Assembly: GCA_013397695.1 (NCBI GenBank)
Contig: VYZI01000118.1
Coordinates: 514,497 to 578,496, forward strand
Source: Centropus unirufus
Taxonomy: Eukaryota; Chordata; Aves; Cuculiformes; Centropidae
DNA: 64,000 nucleotides
Direction: 5' to 3'
In this document: one piece after another, positions 26,399 through 38,322 of the stretch
Layout: the number at the start of each line of letters is the position of its first letter
How positions within the stretch are numbered: position 1 is the first letter of the stretch
Program-made: the position numbers and the translations under genes
Notes under the pieces: model-generated
Told to the model about the DNA's origin: nothing
What the model saw: only the letters and a program-made list of their open reading frames with translations
The model's database searches: none

Positions 26399-27109
26399 AC
26401 AATTTCTTTGATGAGTTATATATAGATTAAGAACATACACAACTGGTAATAAACCCTTAATCACAACACTTGCCCCTTTGTTTCTTGCAAGGATGAATAC
26501 TGCAAAGAGCACAACCCACCCCTGGAGCGCTCTCTGCTCCGATTCCTGCAGATGTTTCCATAGAGTTCCTCCTCCCTTTCTAGCAGTGGTGGCTGCTGTG
26601 TGATCTGAAACTAGAAATGCCTCATTTGTTCATTCTCTTTGATAAGTGTCAGTCACAGCTCCTGCTTAGCGAGAGCAGAGAAGGTGAAAATCCTTTCTGG
26701 AATGTTACACTTGATATCTACTTTAGTAGTGATAATCACTAAATTCCAAGGAGATTAACACTGTACAACCCATTAAAAGAAAACTTTGCTACATCAAGAG
26801 GAAAGCTCGAGTATAAAAATCAATAAAACTATGTAGGAATACTTGTAAAATCATCAATTTTTACTCCAATACACATTCCCTATCAGCGAGTTTCTAGTGT
26901 TTTAACGCAGGTGAGAAGGGAATTTCTACCAAATCATGCGCCGTTTCCTATTATTTGTAGAACAGAGTCAAAATATTAGTCAGTCTTTTTGGAAGAGCTT
27001 CGCAGTCATGGAATCCATACGGTTCAAGCAGCCGTAAAGGAATCTGTGGTCTAAAAGGGCTATAATAAACCTATTGATTCCACATACTTCTCAAACCAGT
27101 CAATACTGC
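26399..27109. other. Unique non-coding sequence
   Basis: No gene, splice pattern or repeat recognised. Confidence 0.5.
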
Positions 27110-27360
27110 CATGCCTCGTTTAACGATGGCGTCTGGTTACAACCAGAGCCTTGTTAGTCGAGTTCATCATTAAGTAAATGGACACACACACCTGACACGA
27201 CCTAACCTACGCTAAGCTAACCTAACCTCAAGTAACCCAACCTAACATTGCTATAATGCACATATCATAGAATAAATTAAATACAGTAGCAATAATAAGT
27301 TAATGCTAATAAGTTAATGCTGATAATAATACTACTGTATTGTCCCGTACTTACAACCTG
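27110..27360. mobile_element. Tigger-like (pogo/Tc1-mariner) remnant, tentative
   Basis: The segment reads CCTCGTTTAACGATGG, GGTTACAACC, TTAGTCGAG, then a (CCTAA)n-like tract at 27201-27246. It continues with AATAAATTAAATACAGTA and CTGTATTGTCCCGTACTTAC. I recall a mammalian Tigger-type non-autonomous element with the same order: CTCGACTTACGATGG, GGTTACG, GTAAGTCGA, a CACCTAACCTA tract and ATTTATTGAATACTGTACTG. That resemblance is from memory and not an alignment. No transposase is encoded. A 14-bp unit (AATAAGTTAATGCT) is duplicated in tandem at 27294-27321. The CCTAA tract alone could be mistaken for interstitial telomeric sequence. Confidence 0.45.
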
Positions 27361-27374
27361 CATCATGAAGCTGA

Positions 27375-27406
27375 AATTTTCCCTCTTCTTAAGAAGAGGG
27401 AAAATT
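27375..27406. repeat. Perfect 32-bp palindrome
   Basis: AATTTTCCCTCTTCTT is followed with no spacer by its exact reverse complement AAGAAGAGGGAAAATT. It lies 15 bases past the end of the Tigger-like segment. It could be a foldback end of that element or a palindromic breakpoint. Confidence 0.9.
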
Positions 27407-30400
27407 AAGACAACACCATGCCATCACAACAGAGAATGCCTTCAAAATAATTTGCATTAATTTACTGTGCTGCTGTACTCTATGAGACTGCACAATTTAT
27501 TTTCTTATCAAACATACCCAACCTAGATCACAGCCAAATTTAATAAAGCAAAATGAGGAAGGAAAACATGTTATCAATTTTACCTTCCTTTGGTTCCTAG
27601 GAGAAGCCAATTGCTGTCATTTGGGGGCATATTGAATAAAAACAGGGCATATACAAGAGCATTTTCAAGAGAATGTTATTGCAATGTTTGTTTACCACGC
27701 CTATGTTGTTTCCATCTCTACGGAAGCTCCATTGTTAAAGCGTGATGGTTTTATTTGGATCGACATTAAGCGAGGCACAACAGCATCTCGACTAGATTCT
27801 TTGCTTTGTCTCATTGATAATCAATCTGCTCTCGAGATCATTTTGTTAAGTTCTTCAGAGGCTGGTTCAGATGAGTCAGCTCAGGCAGAATGTTCAGAGA
27901 GAGACTTAAGAGCCTGGGAAAATAAGTCTCAAAGGGATGGCCTAATAGATAATATTCCAGAGGGACAGTGTCTGACCACTGTCAGATCACAGCTGTGCTC
28001 TTTCCAAATCTTCCCAGATAAAAACCAGTGTCATTTGAAATGGATACAGAAAATTTAGGATATAGTGTCAGAACCCAAAGGTATAAGGCACAAGCTTTAA
28101 GTGTTGGTCCAACGAAGATTAAGATCATGTGTTGGAATACCCTAACTCACCTGATCAAGTGGAACAATGGGAGGAAACCTTCATCTCATTTCATATATTT
28201 CAAGAAGTGTGAAATCACGGATAAAATTTATCTTTCCAATCACGTTTGCTGAAGTTGAATCTATTCTTCTCATGTAGTCTGAAGGCTACACTTTCAAGGT
28301 TCATATTGGTAAGGTCCATGTCGGTAAGACAGCAGCAGTTTCATGCAGTTACACGCCTTAACCAGGGCAATTCTATGCTATAGTAAAATAATAGCACATA
28401 AGACTACAGGTGGGATAAGATGAATTATCCAAATATGAATATTCCAGAATGGATATAGAACAAGGGAGTGGTTTCTCACGTGACAATCGAGACCGAACTA
28501 GTGGAAATTGTATAAGAAAGTTGACCATACGACATTCCCATCACATAACAAGGTGAAATTAAAAACATTTTGGAATAAATGCCAAAAAAATAATTCATGG
28601 AACTTTGAAATGAAATCCAACCCATTATTCAGCCTAAAACCTCACTGTATTCACATGAGATACTTCAAATTTTAGCAGCTAATATAGGACAAACTGTTGG
28701 CAAGCCACAAGGAAGCAAATGTATCTGCCAAGGACAGTGAACATTGCAAGACAGTAAATTTCCACTGACTTTTCTAATTCACTTATATTTAGATTCTGGT
28801 CTCATATTGTTGAAAAGGTTGAACTTTCAATTGCACAAGTCCTTGTATCATACACTTGATTATAGCAGTGCAGAGGCACGAAGGATAAGGCAAACTGATA
28901 ACACAGAACATACATACATCGTGATACTTAGATCAGCTGTAGTACTAAACATGTATTAAATTAAGCCTCATGCAAAGCCTTCTGGTCAGGAATGGAGAGA
29001 CAATGAGAAAGGGAAGGATAGAGGTGCTTCCTTAGGAGAGGTTACTGATGGTTTGTCACTAATGGTGAAGTGAAAACATTCCACAGGAGTCCACAATAAT
29101 ACTTCCTTTTATAATTCACCCGATTAAAAGGTAATGCCCAAGTGAAAAGTTCTTCCTGAACAGAAATCAGATCCCTGAATTTTAGTTTCTCCCTTGCAGA
29201 TTAACAACCCCGTTTTGCATATCCTGCACTTATTGATGGAAAATCAAGTCAGAAATATTGGCTAGTACCTTGCCAAGATTTCCTATAATGTCTCAAATTA
29301 GTTGGCTACCACAGGTTTATGGGTTATTAATGCATCTCCTGCTGGCATTCGGCCTTATATCATTTTTCATTGAAATATTAAACTAAATTCAATCTTTTCT
29401 AGAATTTTCACAACATAAAGCTTGCAAACAGCCTTAACCCCTGCTCCAGTAAGCCGGATCTTATTCTGCAAGTCTTTTAAGCGTATGCTTAAAACAACCT
29501 GTATTCACAAATACAAATACACATAATGGAATCTAAGGGACAGTTGAAGTGTTTTGCTGGGTTAGGGTGACGTATTTGATCCCATTAAATAAAAAACCAA
29601 AACCCTCCTTCATAAGGAGGATCAGCTTTTAGATTATGTTTATATTGGCAAACAAAAATGATATCTTTTTAAAATTGGACTAATTTAAATAATTAATATT
29701 CATAACGGATGGTTTTTTTCAAAAAGGAATGAAGATGCTTCTTTTTGTTGAGACAGAACTGTAGAATTGAGCATCAGGTGGGCGTTTTCCCCAATAGTTA
29801 AATTCACTCTTAAAAAAAAAAAATCTTAAAGTGCCTTTTCTTTGTAAAGTTATCAACCAAATTGTTTAAGTTTCTAGATTGTTAAAAAGGCCAAACATAG
29901 AACTAAGCACCTATGTTTTGTTAAACTGGGGTGCCTGACGAGGTTAAATAACACAACAGGGTTAAGACACATTACAGTAAATAAATACACCCGCAGAACA
30001 CGGGCTCTCACTCCTGGCCCAGGAAAATACTAATACCATTACTGAAATTCTTAATTTAATAATAACACTTAATAAATCTTTCCCATTATTTTTAATGCTC
30101 CCATTGTTATTCTTAGGCAATAGTTATTATTTTATGGTTTGCAATTAGGAACTGCAATACAAGTGTATTTTATAAATAATAGCATTTTCCCTCTTTCATC
30201 TTCAAACATTTGCAGTCCCGAGCACACAGTTTAGCCAGGCGAAATCGCTTTCCTAACAAGCTCTCCCTGTTGAAACAAAAAGGCAGCAACATTCCTTCCA
30301 GATGTGCAATAAGAAGAGTCACTCTGTTCCCAGAGGATGCAAAAACTCTTAGAATTTCAAAGGCTGATGCCAAGAAGCCCAGCCAGATCCACTTCACAAA

Positions 30401-31357
30401 AAAATCTACGATGAATTATTATGCTGAGCTTCAACTTCTCCGATAAATTACTGAAAACACACAAGTTTATATCTCAATGGAGAGGATGAATTTCCTTTTC
30501 GCTTTGGGAACTTGAAGTATGGGGAAAGCTGTTGACCGTTCCACCTCTCGTTGAACTAGAAACATTTTCCTCAAGATGTGTTGCTTTCCAGATTCCCTCT
30601 CGCTGTGGCTCAATAAATTTAGTCAGAGGGAAAGAAGATGTCCACAAAAAATTACCCAACAGTACGACAACCGAGTGATTTGTACACTGCCTGAATCCGT
30701 ACAGGAGGCTGGAATCCCTGGATCTGAGGTGTTACACACAACAAACATACAAATTCCATGGAAAGAAGAGAAGGGAAACTGCAAAATGTGGTTCCGAGGT
30801 GGTTTGTCACACACAGACTCCACAACGTTATAAACAAACCTGATTACCTGGGATGTGATGAATGTTGATAAGGATGGTAGTTAAAAATCAGCAGCACGGC
30901 ATTTTTTTCTTGAACAAATTCTGAGATAAAGCAGAAGCAACAAGCAAGGCCACGCATTGGAGAGAAGCTTTTAAATCCTCAGCTATGAATGGTAAATCTC
31001 ATACTGGTGTGTGTAGAAGAAGGTGTAAGAAAAACTAACCTTCCCTCTGGCCCCAAGTACCTGCATGCCATATCGAGTCCCCATGGGAGGAAAGACACAA
31101 CAGGTTTTATTTCGAGTGACAAGGACAAGCTAAGAGAGGACTTCCAAAATTTTTATAAAAACTGGCCAGCAATCACACAGACACATTTTACATGTCTGGA
31201 GTGATCAAACATGATTTCTTCTTGAATATAACAGAAATAATTACAATAGGACAAAGTTCAGAACAGCATCACGAGCCATGAATGAGTCAGAAGCAATACA
31301 AAATAAAAAATATCATCAAGGACAATCAGAACATAAAGTACTTCTTCAGGATATGGA
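27407..31357. other. Unique non-coding sequence
   Basis: No gene recognised over about 4 kb. The longest frame, 124 codons at 27684-28058, has no domain, no compositional bias and no splice context. There is a small hairpin, CCTCCTT-CAT-AAGGAGG, at 29604-29620. Confidence 0.5.
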
Positions 31358-31816
31358 ACAGTTGGAACAGATCCAGAGGAGGCCACCGAGATCATCAGAG
31401 GGCTGGAGCACCTCTTCCATGAGGACAGGCAGAAAGAGCTGGGCTTGTTCAGCCTGGAGAAGGGAAGGCTCCAGGGAAAACTTAGAGCAGCTTTCAGTAC
31501 CAAAAAGGGCTCCAGGAAAGCTGGGGAAGGGCTCTTGATCAGGGAATGCAGGCATGGGACAAGGAACAATGGCTTTAAATTGGAAGGGGGAAGATTTAGA
31601 TTAGACATTAGGAAGAAATTCTTCACGATGAGGGAGAGGAGGCCCTCACCCAGGCTGCCCAGAGAAGCGGTAGTTACTCCATCGTGGAGGTGGTCAATGC
31701 CAGGTTGGATGAGGCTTGGATCCCCTTGATCCAGTGGGAAACATCCCTGCCCATGGCAAGGGGTCGGAACTGGATGGCCTTTAAAGTTGTTTGCAACCCA
31801 CGCCATTGTATGATTC
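31358..31816 (+). mobile_element. CR1 LINE 3' fragment with ORF2 remnant
   Basis: About 460 bases. The sense translation at 31445-31620 keeps ORF2-like words ('FSLEKGRL', 'NGFKLEGGRFRLDIRKKFF'), and the 3' untranslated landmarks follow to GCCATTGTATGATTC. The 3' region differs from other copies (GTAGTTACTCC, GGTGGTCAATGCC), suggesting age or a different subfamily. The 204-codon frame on the opposite strand is simply its antisense. Confidence 0.93.
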
Positions 31817-33257
31817 AACTTGCACAGGCTTATGATTTCAGCCTTCATCTTCCTCCTCTCTTTCCCCTTCATGCTCCCAAATATTTCTGAGACTACTCAA
31901 ATGACTTAAAACAAATAAAATCTGTGCAAAAGAAACTCTTTTGGCTAAAAACATGAGGGCTTATTACCACTTTTCTTTACTGGCACAAAATCTGAGAAAA
32001 GCCTCAAGGTGCAAATGATCTGCAGTCCATTTAACATCATGGTTATTTATTTTTATGGGCACTCATTATTACTCTTTACCCTAAATTATAGGTACATTCC
32101 TGGCTCAATTTCCCACTCTTCTGTAATCTTCCTAATAATACGGGGTTTTAGACTTCCAAATCCTCCTCAATACCTCATCAATCAAAAACGCATGTAACAT
32201 CCACTAGTTGTTATACTGGGCAGAAACAGCAAACCATGGAACCATAGCTTGGACCCCAGATAAAGACCTTACTCACATCCCGGAGCTGGGATTTATGCCA
32301 CGGCTTGGGGAGCATTTACTAAGAAAACCTGTTTTGCAATATCTTAAGCAGAGTCTTTGCATACAAACCGATATGCACTGAATTAGTGTTTAAATACCAC
32401 AGTTCCTATTTTATTATGGATTATGTGCTGAACTAGTTCTGTCAAGTTTAGAACAGTGTGCCATAATTTTGATGAAATCTAAGCACATGCATCTTTTTCC
32501 ATGGAAACAGTATTACAAGTCTGCCCATTTCTCCTGTCACTGAAAATTTCCATGCCTATTTTGATAAACAGCTGCTACGCTGTAGTAGTTTATGGCCATA
32601 ATAGCATCAGCTTCAGCAATGAAATGACACAGCAGCAAAAGTGATCACATAACACTTAATTATTTTGGGGAACAGCTCAGAAAATTATAGTGCGGATCAT
32701 TTCGATTTGGGGGTTTGCTGGACAGGAAGAAAGTCGGGCTTTGATTAGAAAGCCCTTGGCTGGCTCAGCACCTACCCATCACATCCGAGCCTGGCTGCTG
32801 TCACTCCCTTCACAAAACCTTTAGAGAAGGGTGGGGTTGAACAGAATAAATGATGCGGTATTTCTTCTTCCCCGAAACCATGGTTTGTAATTTCTGAAAG
32901 GGGAAGGCTGTTACAAAAAGAGCAGTCCTTAGGAAATGAAAGTCTTTTGAAGGCCACTATTTTACATACGCAAATAAAAACATTTATTAAAATGAGAGAT
33001 TCTCAACCACGATAGACTGAAGTCAGGAAAAGGAAACGCATCCCATAAAAATTACTACATCTTTAAACAAATACTTGAGACAGCAAGGCCCATTCTTCTT
33101 TAATTATGCTCCACTGTTCCCTTCCTTCTGACGTCACATCAGGCTCCCTATTTTCCTTGCTTTCACAATTCCCATTCCCTCCACGCTTTTTGACTTGCTT
33201 AGTCAAGCTCCACAGCTCACTGCATTGGGAGTGCCCCGAGACACACTACATAAAAGA
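31817..33257. other. Unique non-coding sequence
   Basis: No gene recognised. A perfect cAMP-response-type octamer lies near its end and is listed separately. Confidence 0.5.
33129..33136. promoter_or_regulatory. Perfect CRE octamer
   Basis: TGACGTCA, the palindromic CREB/ATF site, occurs in unique sequence about 120 bases before a CR1 copy. Full CRE octamers with an intact CpG are uncommon in CpG-depleted DNA, but there is no promoter context here. Confidence 0.3.
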
Positions 33258-33367
33258 TCACAGAATCATGGAATGGTTTGGATCTGAAGGGACCTTAAAG
33301 CCCATCCAGTTCCGACGCCCTGCCATGGGCAGGGACACCTCCTTCTGGATCAGGTTGCTCAAAGCCT
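33258..33367 (-). mobile_element. CR1 LINE, short 3' end
   Basis: On the plus strand it begins CAGAATCATGGAATGGTTTGG, the reversed CR1 terminus. It continues through AAAGCCCATCCAGTTCC and CCATGGGCAGGGACACCTCC and stops after GGTTGCTCAAAGCC. Only the final ~110 bases of the element are present. Confidence 0.93.
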
Positions 33368-34747
33368 AATCAGAATCTCTTCACCCTCTCTGGCTTGGTA
33401 CCCAACGCAGTTCTTCAAGTCTTCCCCAGTGCTGCTAGTTAATTTTATTTTTTTTTAAACACTTTTCGTTATTGAGCATCAACGTGACAACATGAAAAAA
33501 TGAACTTGCACTTAATTCAACTACGCAACAAGCACAGGAAAATGTAGGAGGGGGCCTTCAATCATTTTGAGAAGGTTTTTTATTTGCTCAAATGCACACC
33601 CAAACTCATCATACGCAACCCTATATTTGCTTGGTCACGCAAGCAATTTGTGGGATTGGCCTAAAGTTCCACTGGCTTTACATGCTCTTATCTATTTCTT
33701 TTATGCTTGTATGAGAGAACACTCAATTCTGCTCGTCTAGGCTTCTCACAGGGTATTGGAGTTACATAAGGGAGAAAGTAAAAAGCACGAGTTGACTAAT
33801 GAAATCTGTGAGAGCACACTTTTTTGTCTAAATATTGGAGCAATTGTCAAGGAGACAGAAGCTCTGACCGTATTTCATCTTCAAATTATGATTGTCATTG
33901 TTCAGAGACTAAAAGAAATCTGACAGCCATCCTAAGATTTAAGATTCATAAATATCTTTTCAATGACACATTTCAGTGCATTTGATTACTGAAATTACAA
34001 TATGATCTATGTCACGCTACCCACTCCCCCCCTTCTAATTTAACCATGTTATCCATCAAGCACTCATTAGAGAAGTTAAATCTCAACAAGCTCCTCTTAG
34101 GCATCTCCTCCAAGTCTATTTTCAAATTAAGAATCACCGAAGTACCAGTGCTAACGACAATCCATAAAAAACATTTAAACTACTTCAAAAGAGGAGCAGA
34201 AAGTTTTCATACATCTTGGATAGATTTCCCCCACCAGCTTCCATTTAATCTGTGGCCACGCAAACAGGATCAAAATATCCAAGATCAATATTTGGTTGAC
34301 GGCTCCCTAGTATCTATCTAGGCACTACAGAACATGTTAATATTATTAAGTAATTGCCTCCGAGTTACTCTCCTAAAATATTGTCAAACTTTTAAGCTGA
34401 TTGAGGTCATGCTTCAGGTTGTGACACCAATCTAATTGTCCAGCTACGATGAAATGCTCAAAAACGTGTGGTCAGCTCGGATGACATTTTACCTGGAGGG
34501 AAAGCAATATTTAGACGTTTCCACAATGACCCAAATTTGTTCCCAAGATGCCTGAGCTAGGTAGGAATATATCCATAGATATATTTAGATCCTAAATACT
34601 AATCTGTCAGGAAAATACTGTCCTCACACAGGGTGGACAACTCAAGGTTACAATTGCCTTCCTGCCTGTTTCTTCTCACACGTGGTTTTCCCACTTGTTG
34701 AATTTCCAGCTACTGGAACAGCCACTCAACAAGCTGGCATCTCTTCA
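33368..34747. other. Unique non-coding sequence
   Basis: AT-rich, no gene recognised. A 91-codon frame at 34046-34321 is featureless. Confidence 0.5.
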
Positions 34748-35060
34748 ATCATGGAACTATTAAGGTGGGAAAAGATATCCAAGATCATCGAGTCCACCTG
34801 TCAGCTCAAATACCACCGTGCCTACTCAACCATGTCCTCAAGTGCCATGTCTGACACAGTTTTTTGAACCCCTCCAGGAAGACTCCAGCAAGACCCTGGG
34901 CAGGCTCTGCCAGGGCTTCACCGCTCTTCTGTTCAAGAGTTTTTTTTCTAACATCCAATCTAAGCCTCCCCCGGCGCATCTCCATGCTGTTTCCTCTTGT
35001 CCTATTCACTACTTGTTACTTGGGAGAAGAAGAGACCAGTACCCGCATTGCTATTCTCAC
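34748..35060 (-). mobile_element. CR1 LINE, second 3'-end type
   Basis: The plus strand reads TCAATCATGGAACTATTAAGG, AAGATCATCGAGTCC, CAAGTGCCATGTCTGACAC, TTTTTTGAACCCCTCCAGG and CTAACATCCAATCTAAGCC. This 3' end differs from most copies here and matches the copies at 40.5 and 49.7 kb. The minus-strand frame 34806-35009 keeps a weak ORF2-like 'RLRLDVRKK'. Confidence 0.9.
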
Positions 35061-37985
35061 TGACCACATCACCACCAGAGCTCCCAGTTCCCCTTGCACT
35101 CTGCAGTCCATACCTTCACTTCACATTTTTCATTTATTTATTTCCCAAATTAAAATTCTTATTTGATGTTTTTCTGAGAACTTTTTCTACCTGCATTATT
35201 TTCCCTGTCTGTTCCAAATGACCACCTTCTTGCAATGTTTTAACTAGTCTGCTTCTTCCAGACCTGAACAGCTCTCATCCTTAAAACAGGCAGACAGCAG
35301 AAAAAAAACCACCGAAGAGTTGGCAGGACAGGAGAATTTACAGACACGAATAATACCCCAAGCGCTCTCACCTTTGTAGAACCCTTTGATGTTCAAATTC
35401 ATAAATGAGCAGAGCTCACCTTGGTCAAGGAATTACTTTTTGTAATGACAGAGTGAAACTAAAGGGAGAAGAAAGCAGAGCACTGATGAATAGTGAGCAT
35501 GGGAACTCCTTCAGCTCCCCTCCGCGTTCCCGCTGTCATTGTTATCTCGCATCAGATTGCGGGGCAGAGCCAAGCTGCACAGGCACAATTAGCAGCTGAG
35601 GGAACAGCTACACATCTCCTTCGTACATTATTGCCGTTTCACATGGTTTTTCTTCTTCTTGACACGTCATGTACTTCGCATCAGTAACGGCTGACGTTAG
35701 GCAGCCCCAAATTGCTTTTGAATGATCTAATAGTTTATATCTAATCTATTTATTAAAAAAATCGCTCCCTTCTCCCCCTCACAGAATTTATCATTCACTA
35801 CCTTTAAGGAGATGGCGATAATCTGCTGACTAAATTAATTGGATGAGTTTGGGAGGGGCCGTGGGGTGCGTTTGGGGGATTTTGGAGGGGGTTGTTTGTC
35901 ACGTTTTTTGCTTTAAAATAGATTTAAGCTCTTCCATCAAGGCCCAAGGGATTATTTCCATCGACCCTGCTCCTTTTATTTCCAAGAAATAAAAAAAAAT
36001 CCTGTTAAGAGAGGCTGCTTCCACTCACAGTTCAGTCAAAATACCATCTCGGAGCTTCCTCCCTCCTATGAGGAACAGGTAGAGATGGGATAGATGCAGT
36101 TTTTCCAAGCACATCTTGGACTAGATGCCATGTTAAAACTGCTACAGCTCCCACTATTGCAGCAGCCGGTAGTGAGGGAGCTAAACTTGCGTGGGGAAAT
36201 CCCATTGGTGTAATCTTAATACACACCTACCCCTAAGTCAGACCAGACACGAGCACTATTTTAGTTCTCTAACTCTGAGAAGCCGCGTCTGCTATTACAA
36301 ATGGTTTTAAAAGACCCAGCTTGGGCCATGAGCTCTTCAACCTCTCCGTATGTGACCCAAGCGAAAGGAAAAGCAAGCCAATTCAGGGATTTCAGCCTTG
36401 CATGGTCTTTAGGTAGACATCACAAGGGTTGCTTGCATCCTCCTCTGTAAAGCACTCGTGGGAAAGGACTCTTCCTCCCCAGCTTTACATTTTTCAGCCT
36501 GCTGTGCTGAACATCATCATTATGTTTGGAAGGCATCCTAACACAACTGCAATACAAATAGGTTTCACTTGAGAAGCAAAGCCTACGGTTCCTTAGGTTT
36601 TATAACACAGCGCTTGGTATAAATTCACCGATTTTTTTCCAGCACTTCACTATGTGATTTTAGGAGTCTATTTTCCACAGTAGCACGCAAGTACTAAAAT
36701 TGCACTGCATTGCATTTTGCTCTCAGTAGGTGGGAAAGCGCACACTCAATGGGTTATTTTCCATTCTTTATTTCAGTTTTATGCAGCCACAGGTGGGGGG
36801 TCTTTCAGGTGCCTGCCTAGGCTCACCAGGCACTTTGGAGCCATAGACAAGGTTGCTTAAAAGGGCTTACAAAACATACCCATGGTGTCAGTCACACAGT
36901 AAACCAATTTCATCCTGTGTTAACAGAAATAACTTCCAAGATCTCTCAAACTGTAAAAGGCAAGACAACAAATATCAACAAACAGAGGTATCAGCTGCAC
37001 TCCCTTTGGCAAGAGAGACAAACCCATCTCACTTGTTTATAGTTTTCTACCTTTCTCTATCCTCCCCTTCTCTCCAGGTGTGATCTCTCTACTGAAGAAC
37101 ACACAAACCCAATGAAGGACGCCACGCTACTTTTCTAACACCGAACAGACCACAGAAATATCACAAAACCAGAAAAAAAGGGAACTTGTCAATATACTCA
37201 ACATTTGCTTTCAGAGCTCTGAAAGGAACTTTGATCAGCAAACATATCATTAGATCATGAATACAGATATTCATATCCTATAAAATGTTGACAGCTTTCT
37301 CTTCCTGCACTAGAACATACAACGGAATCACACAAAGACACCCTTTTCTTTCCTGAAGGCAAAATTAAAGAAAGGAACCTACACTCGCTCCGAACACAGC
37401 GCACACACTGAACAAAGAGATGCACTGCGTGGTTTTGGCTGCTCATCGGTTGGAAGAACGGCACCCGTTACAGCAAGATGCGTGCACCATAAAGAACCAA
37501 CGCACAAGGAGATAAAACACTTTCACCACTGCTGCACAGATGGCTTCCCGCCCAACCGAGCAGGAAATCCCTCCTCTTCCTCAGTTTCGAAGTAGGTTTC
37601 TACACCAATTCACCATGTGGGAATTAGTGCCTTGTTTCGATGAGACCCATGTCCTCTTCATTCAGCTCAGAAACAAACACCAGTCATAGGAGAGCGGCCA
37701 AGGTCACACAAGCATCCTATCCTGCTCAAGTAGTCTAAAACCTCAGAGAAACACTGGTCAAAGTGGAGCATCCAAATTATTTTAATCACAAGCATATGAA
37801 GAACTATGAACTTCCTGTGCACAACTCATGTTCTTTTTCTCAATACATTTCAGATTCTTAGAAACTACGACACATACGCTCAAAAATAACATTCTGTAGC
37901 ACACAGGTTCAAAGGCCTCTATCCACCCAAAATCGTAGTTAAAGAATCGAGGTAGTCCTGTTGGGGACTCAAGAAGGCACACACA
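35061..37985. other. Unique non-coding sequence
   Basis: No gene recognised. It includes a G-rich run (GGGAGGGGCCGTGGGG, about 35850-35890) and AT-rich enhancer-like words near 35725-35845, but nothing that can be assigned. Confidence 0.5.
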
Positions 37986-38322
37986 CTATGGTTTGGGGTG
38001 GAGGAAACCTCTAAGATGAACCAGAGGCAGTGACAATTCTCACTAGACCAGGTTGATCAAAGCCCCATTGAACCTGGCCTTGAACACCTCCAGGGATGGG
38101 GCAGCCAGAACTTCCCTGGGCAACCAGGGCAGGGCCTCCCCACCCTCACAGGAAAACATTTCTAAAACCTCATCTCAATCTCCCCTCTTTCAGCTGAAAA
38201 CCCTTCCCTCCCCATCCTCTCCCTGCACTCTCTTACCCAGAGCCCATCTCAGCTTTCCTCGAGTTCCTTTCAGTCCTGGAAGGCTGCTCTAAGGTCTTCC
38301 TGTGCCTTCTCCAGGTTGACAA
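37986..38322 (-). mobile_element. CR1 LINE fragment with degraded 3' end
   Basis: The body is clear on the plus strand: GGTTGATCAAAGCCCCATTG, GAACACCTCCAGGGATGGGG, GGGCCTCCCCACCCTCACAG and CTTCTCCAGGTTGAC. The 3' terminal part is only just recognisable (CTATGGTTTGGGGTGGAGG, then heavily altered sequence to 38040). Confidence 0.9.

Noticed and set aside
27684..28058. 124-codon plus-strand frame
   Set aside because: No recognisable domain, no Kozak or splice support, AT-rich surroundings. A chance frame is more likely.
31258..31872. 204-codon minus-strand frame, the longest in the window
   Set aside because: It lies almost wholly antisense to a CR1 fragment. The proline/leucine-rich words recur in antisense of every other CR1 copy.
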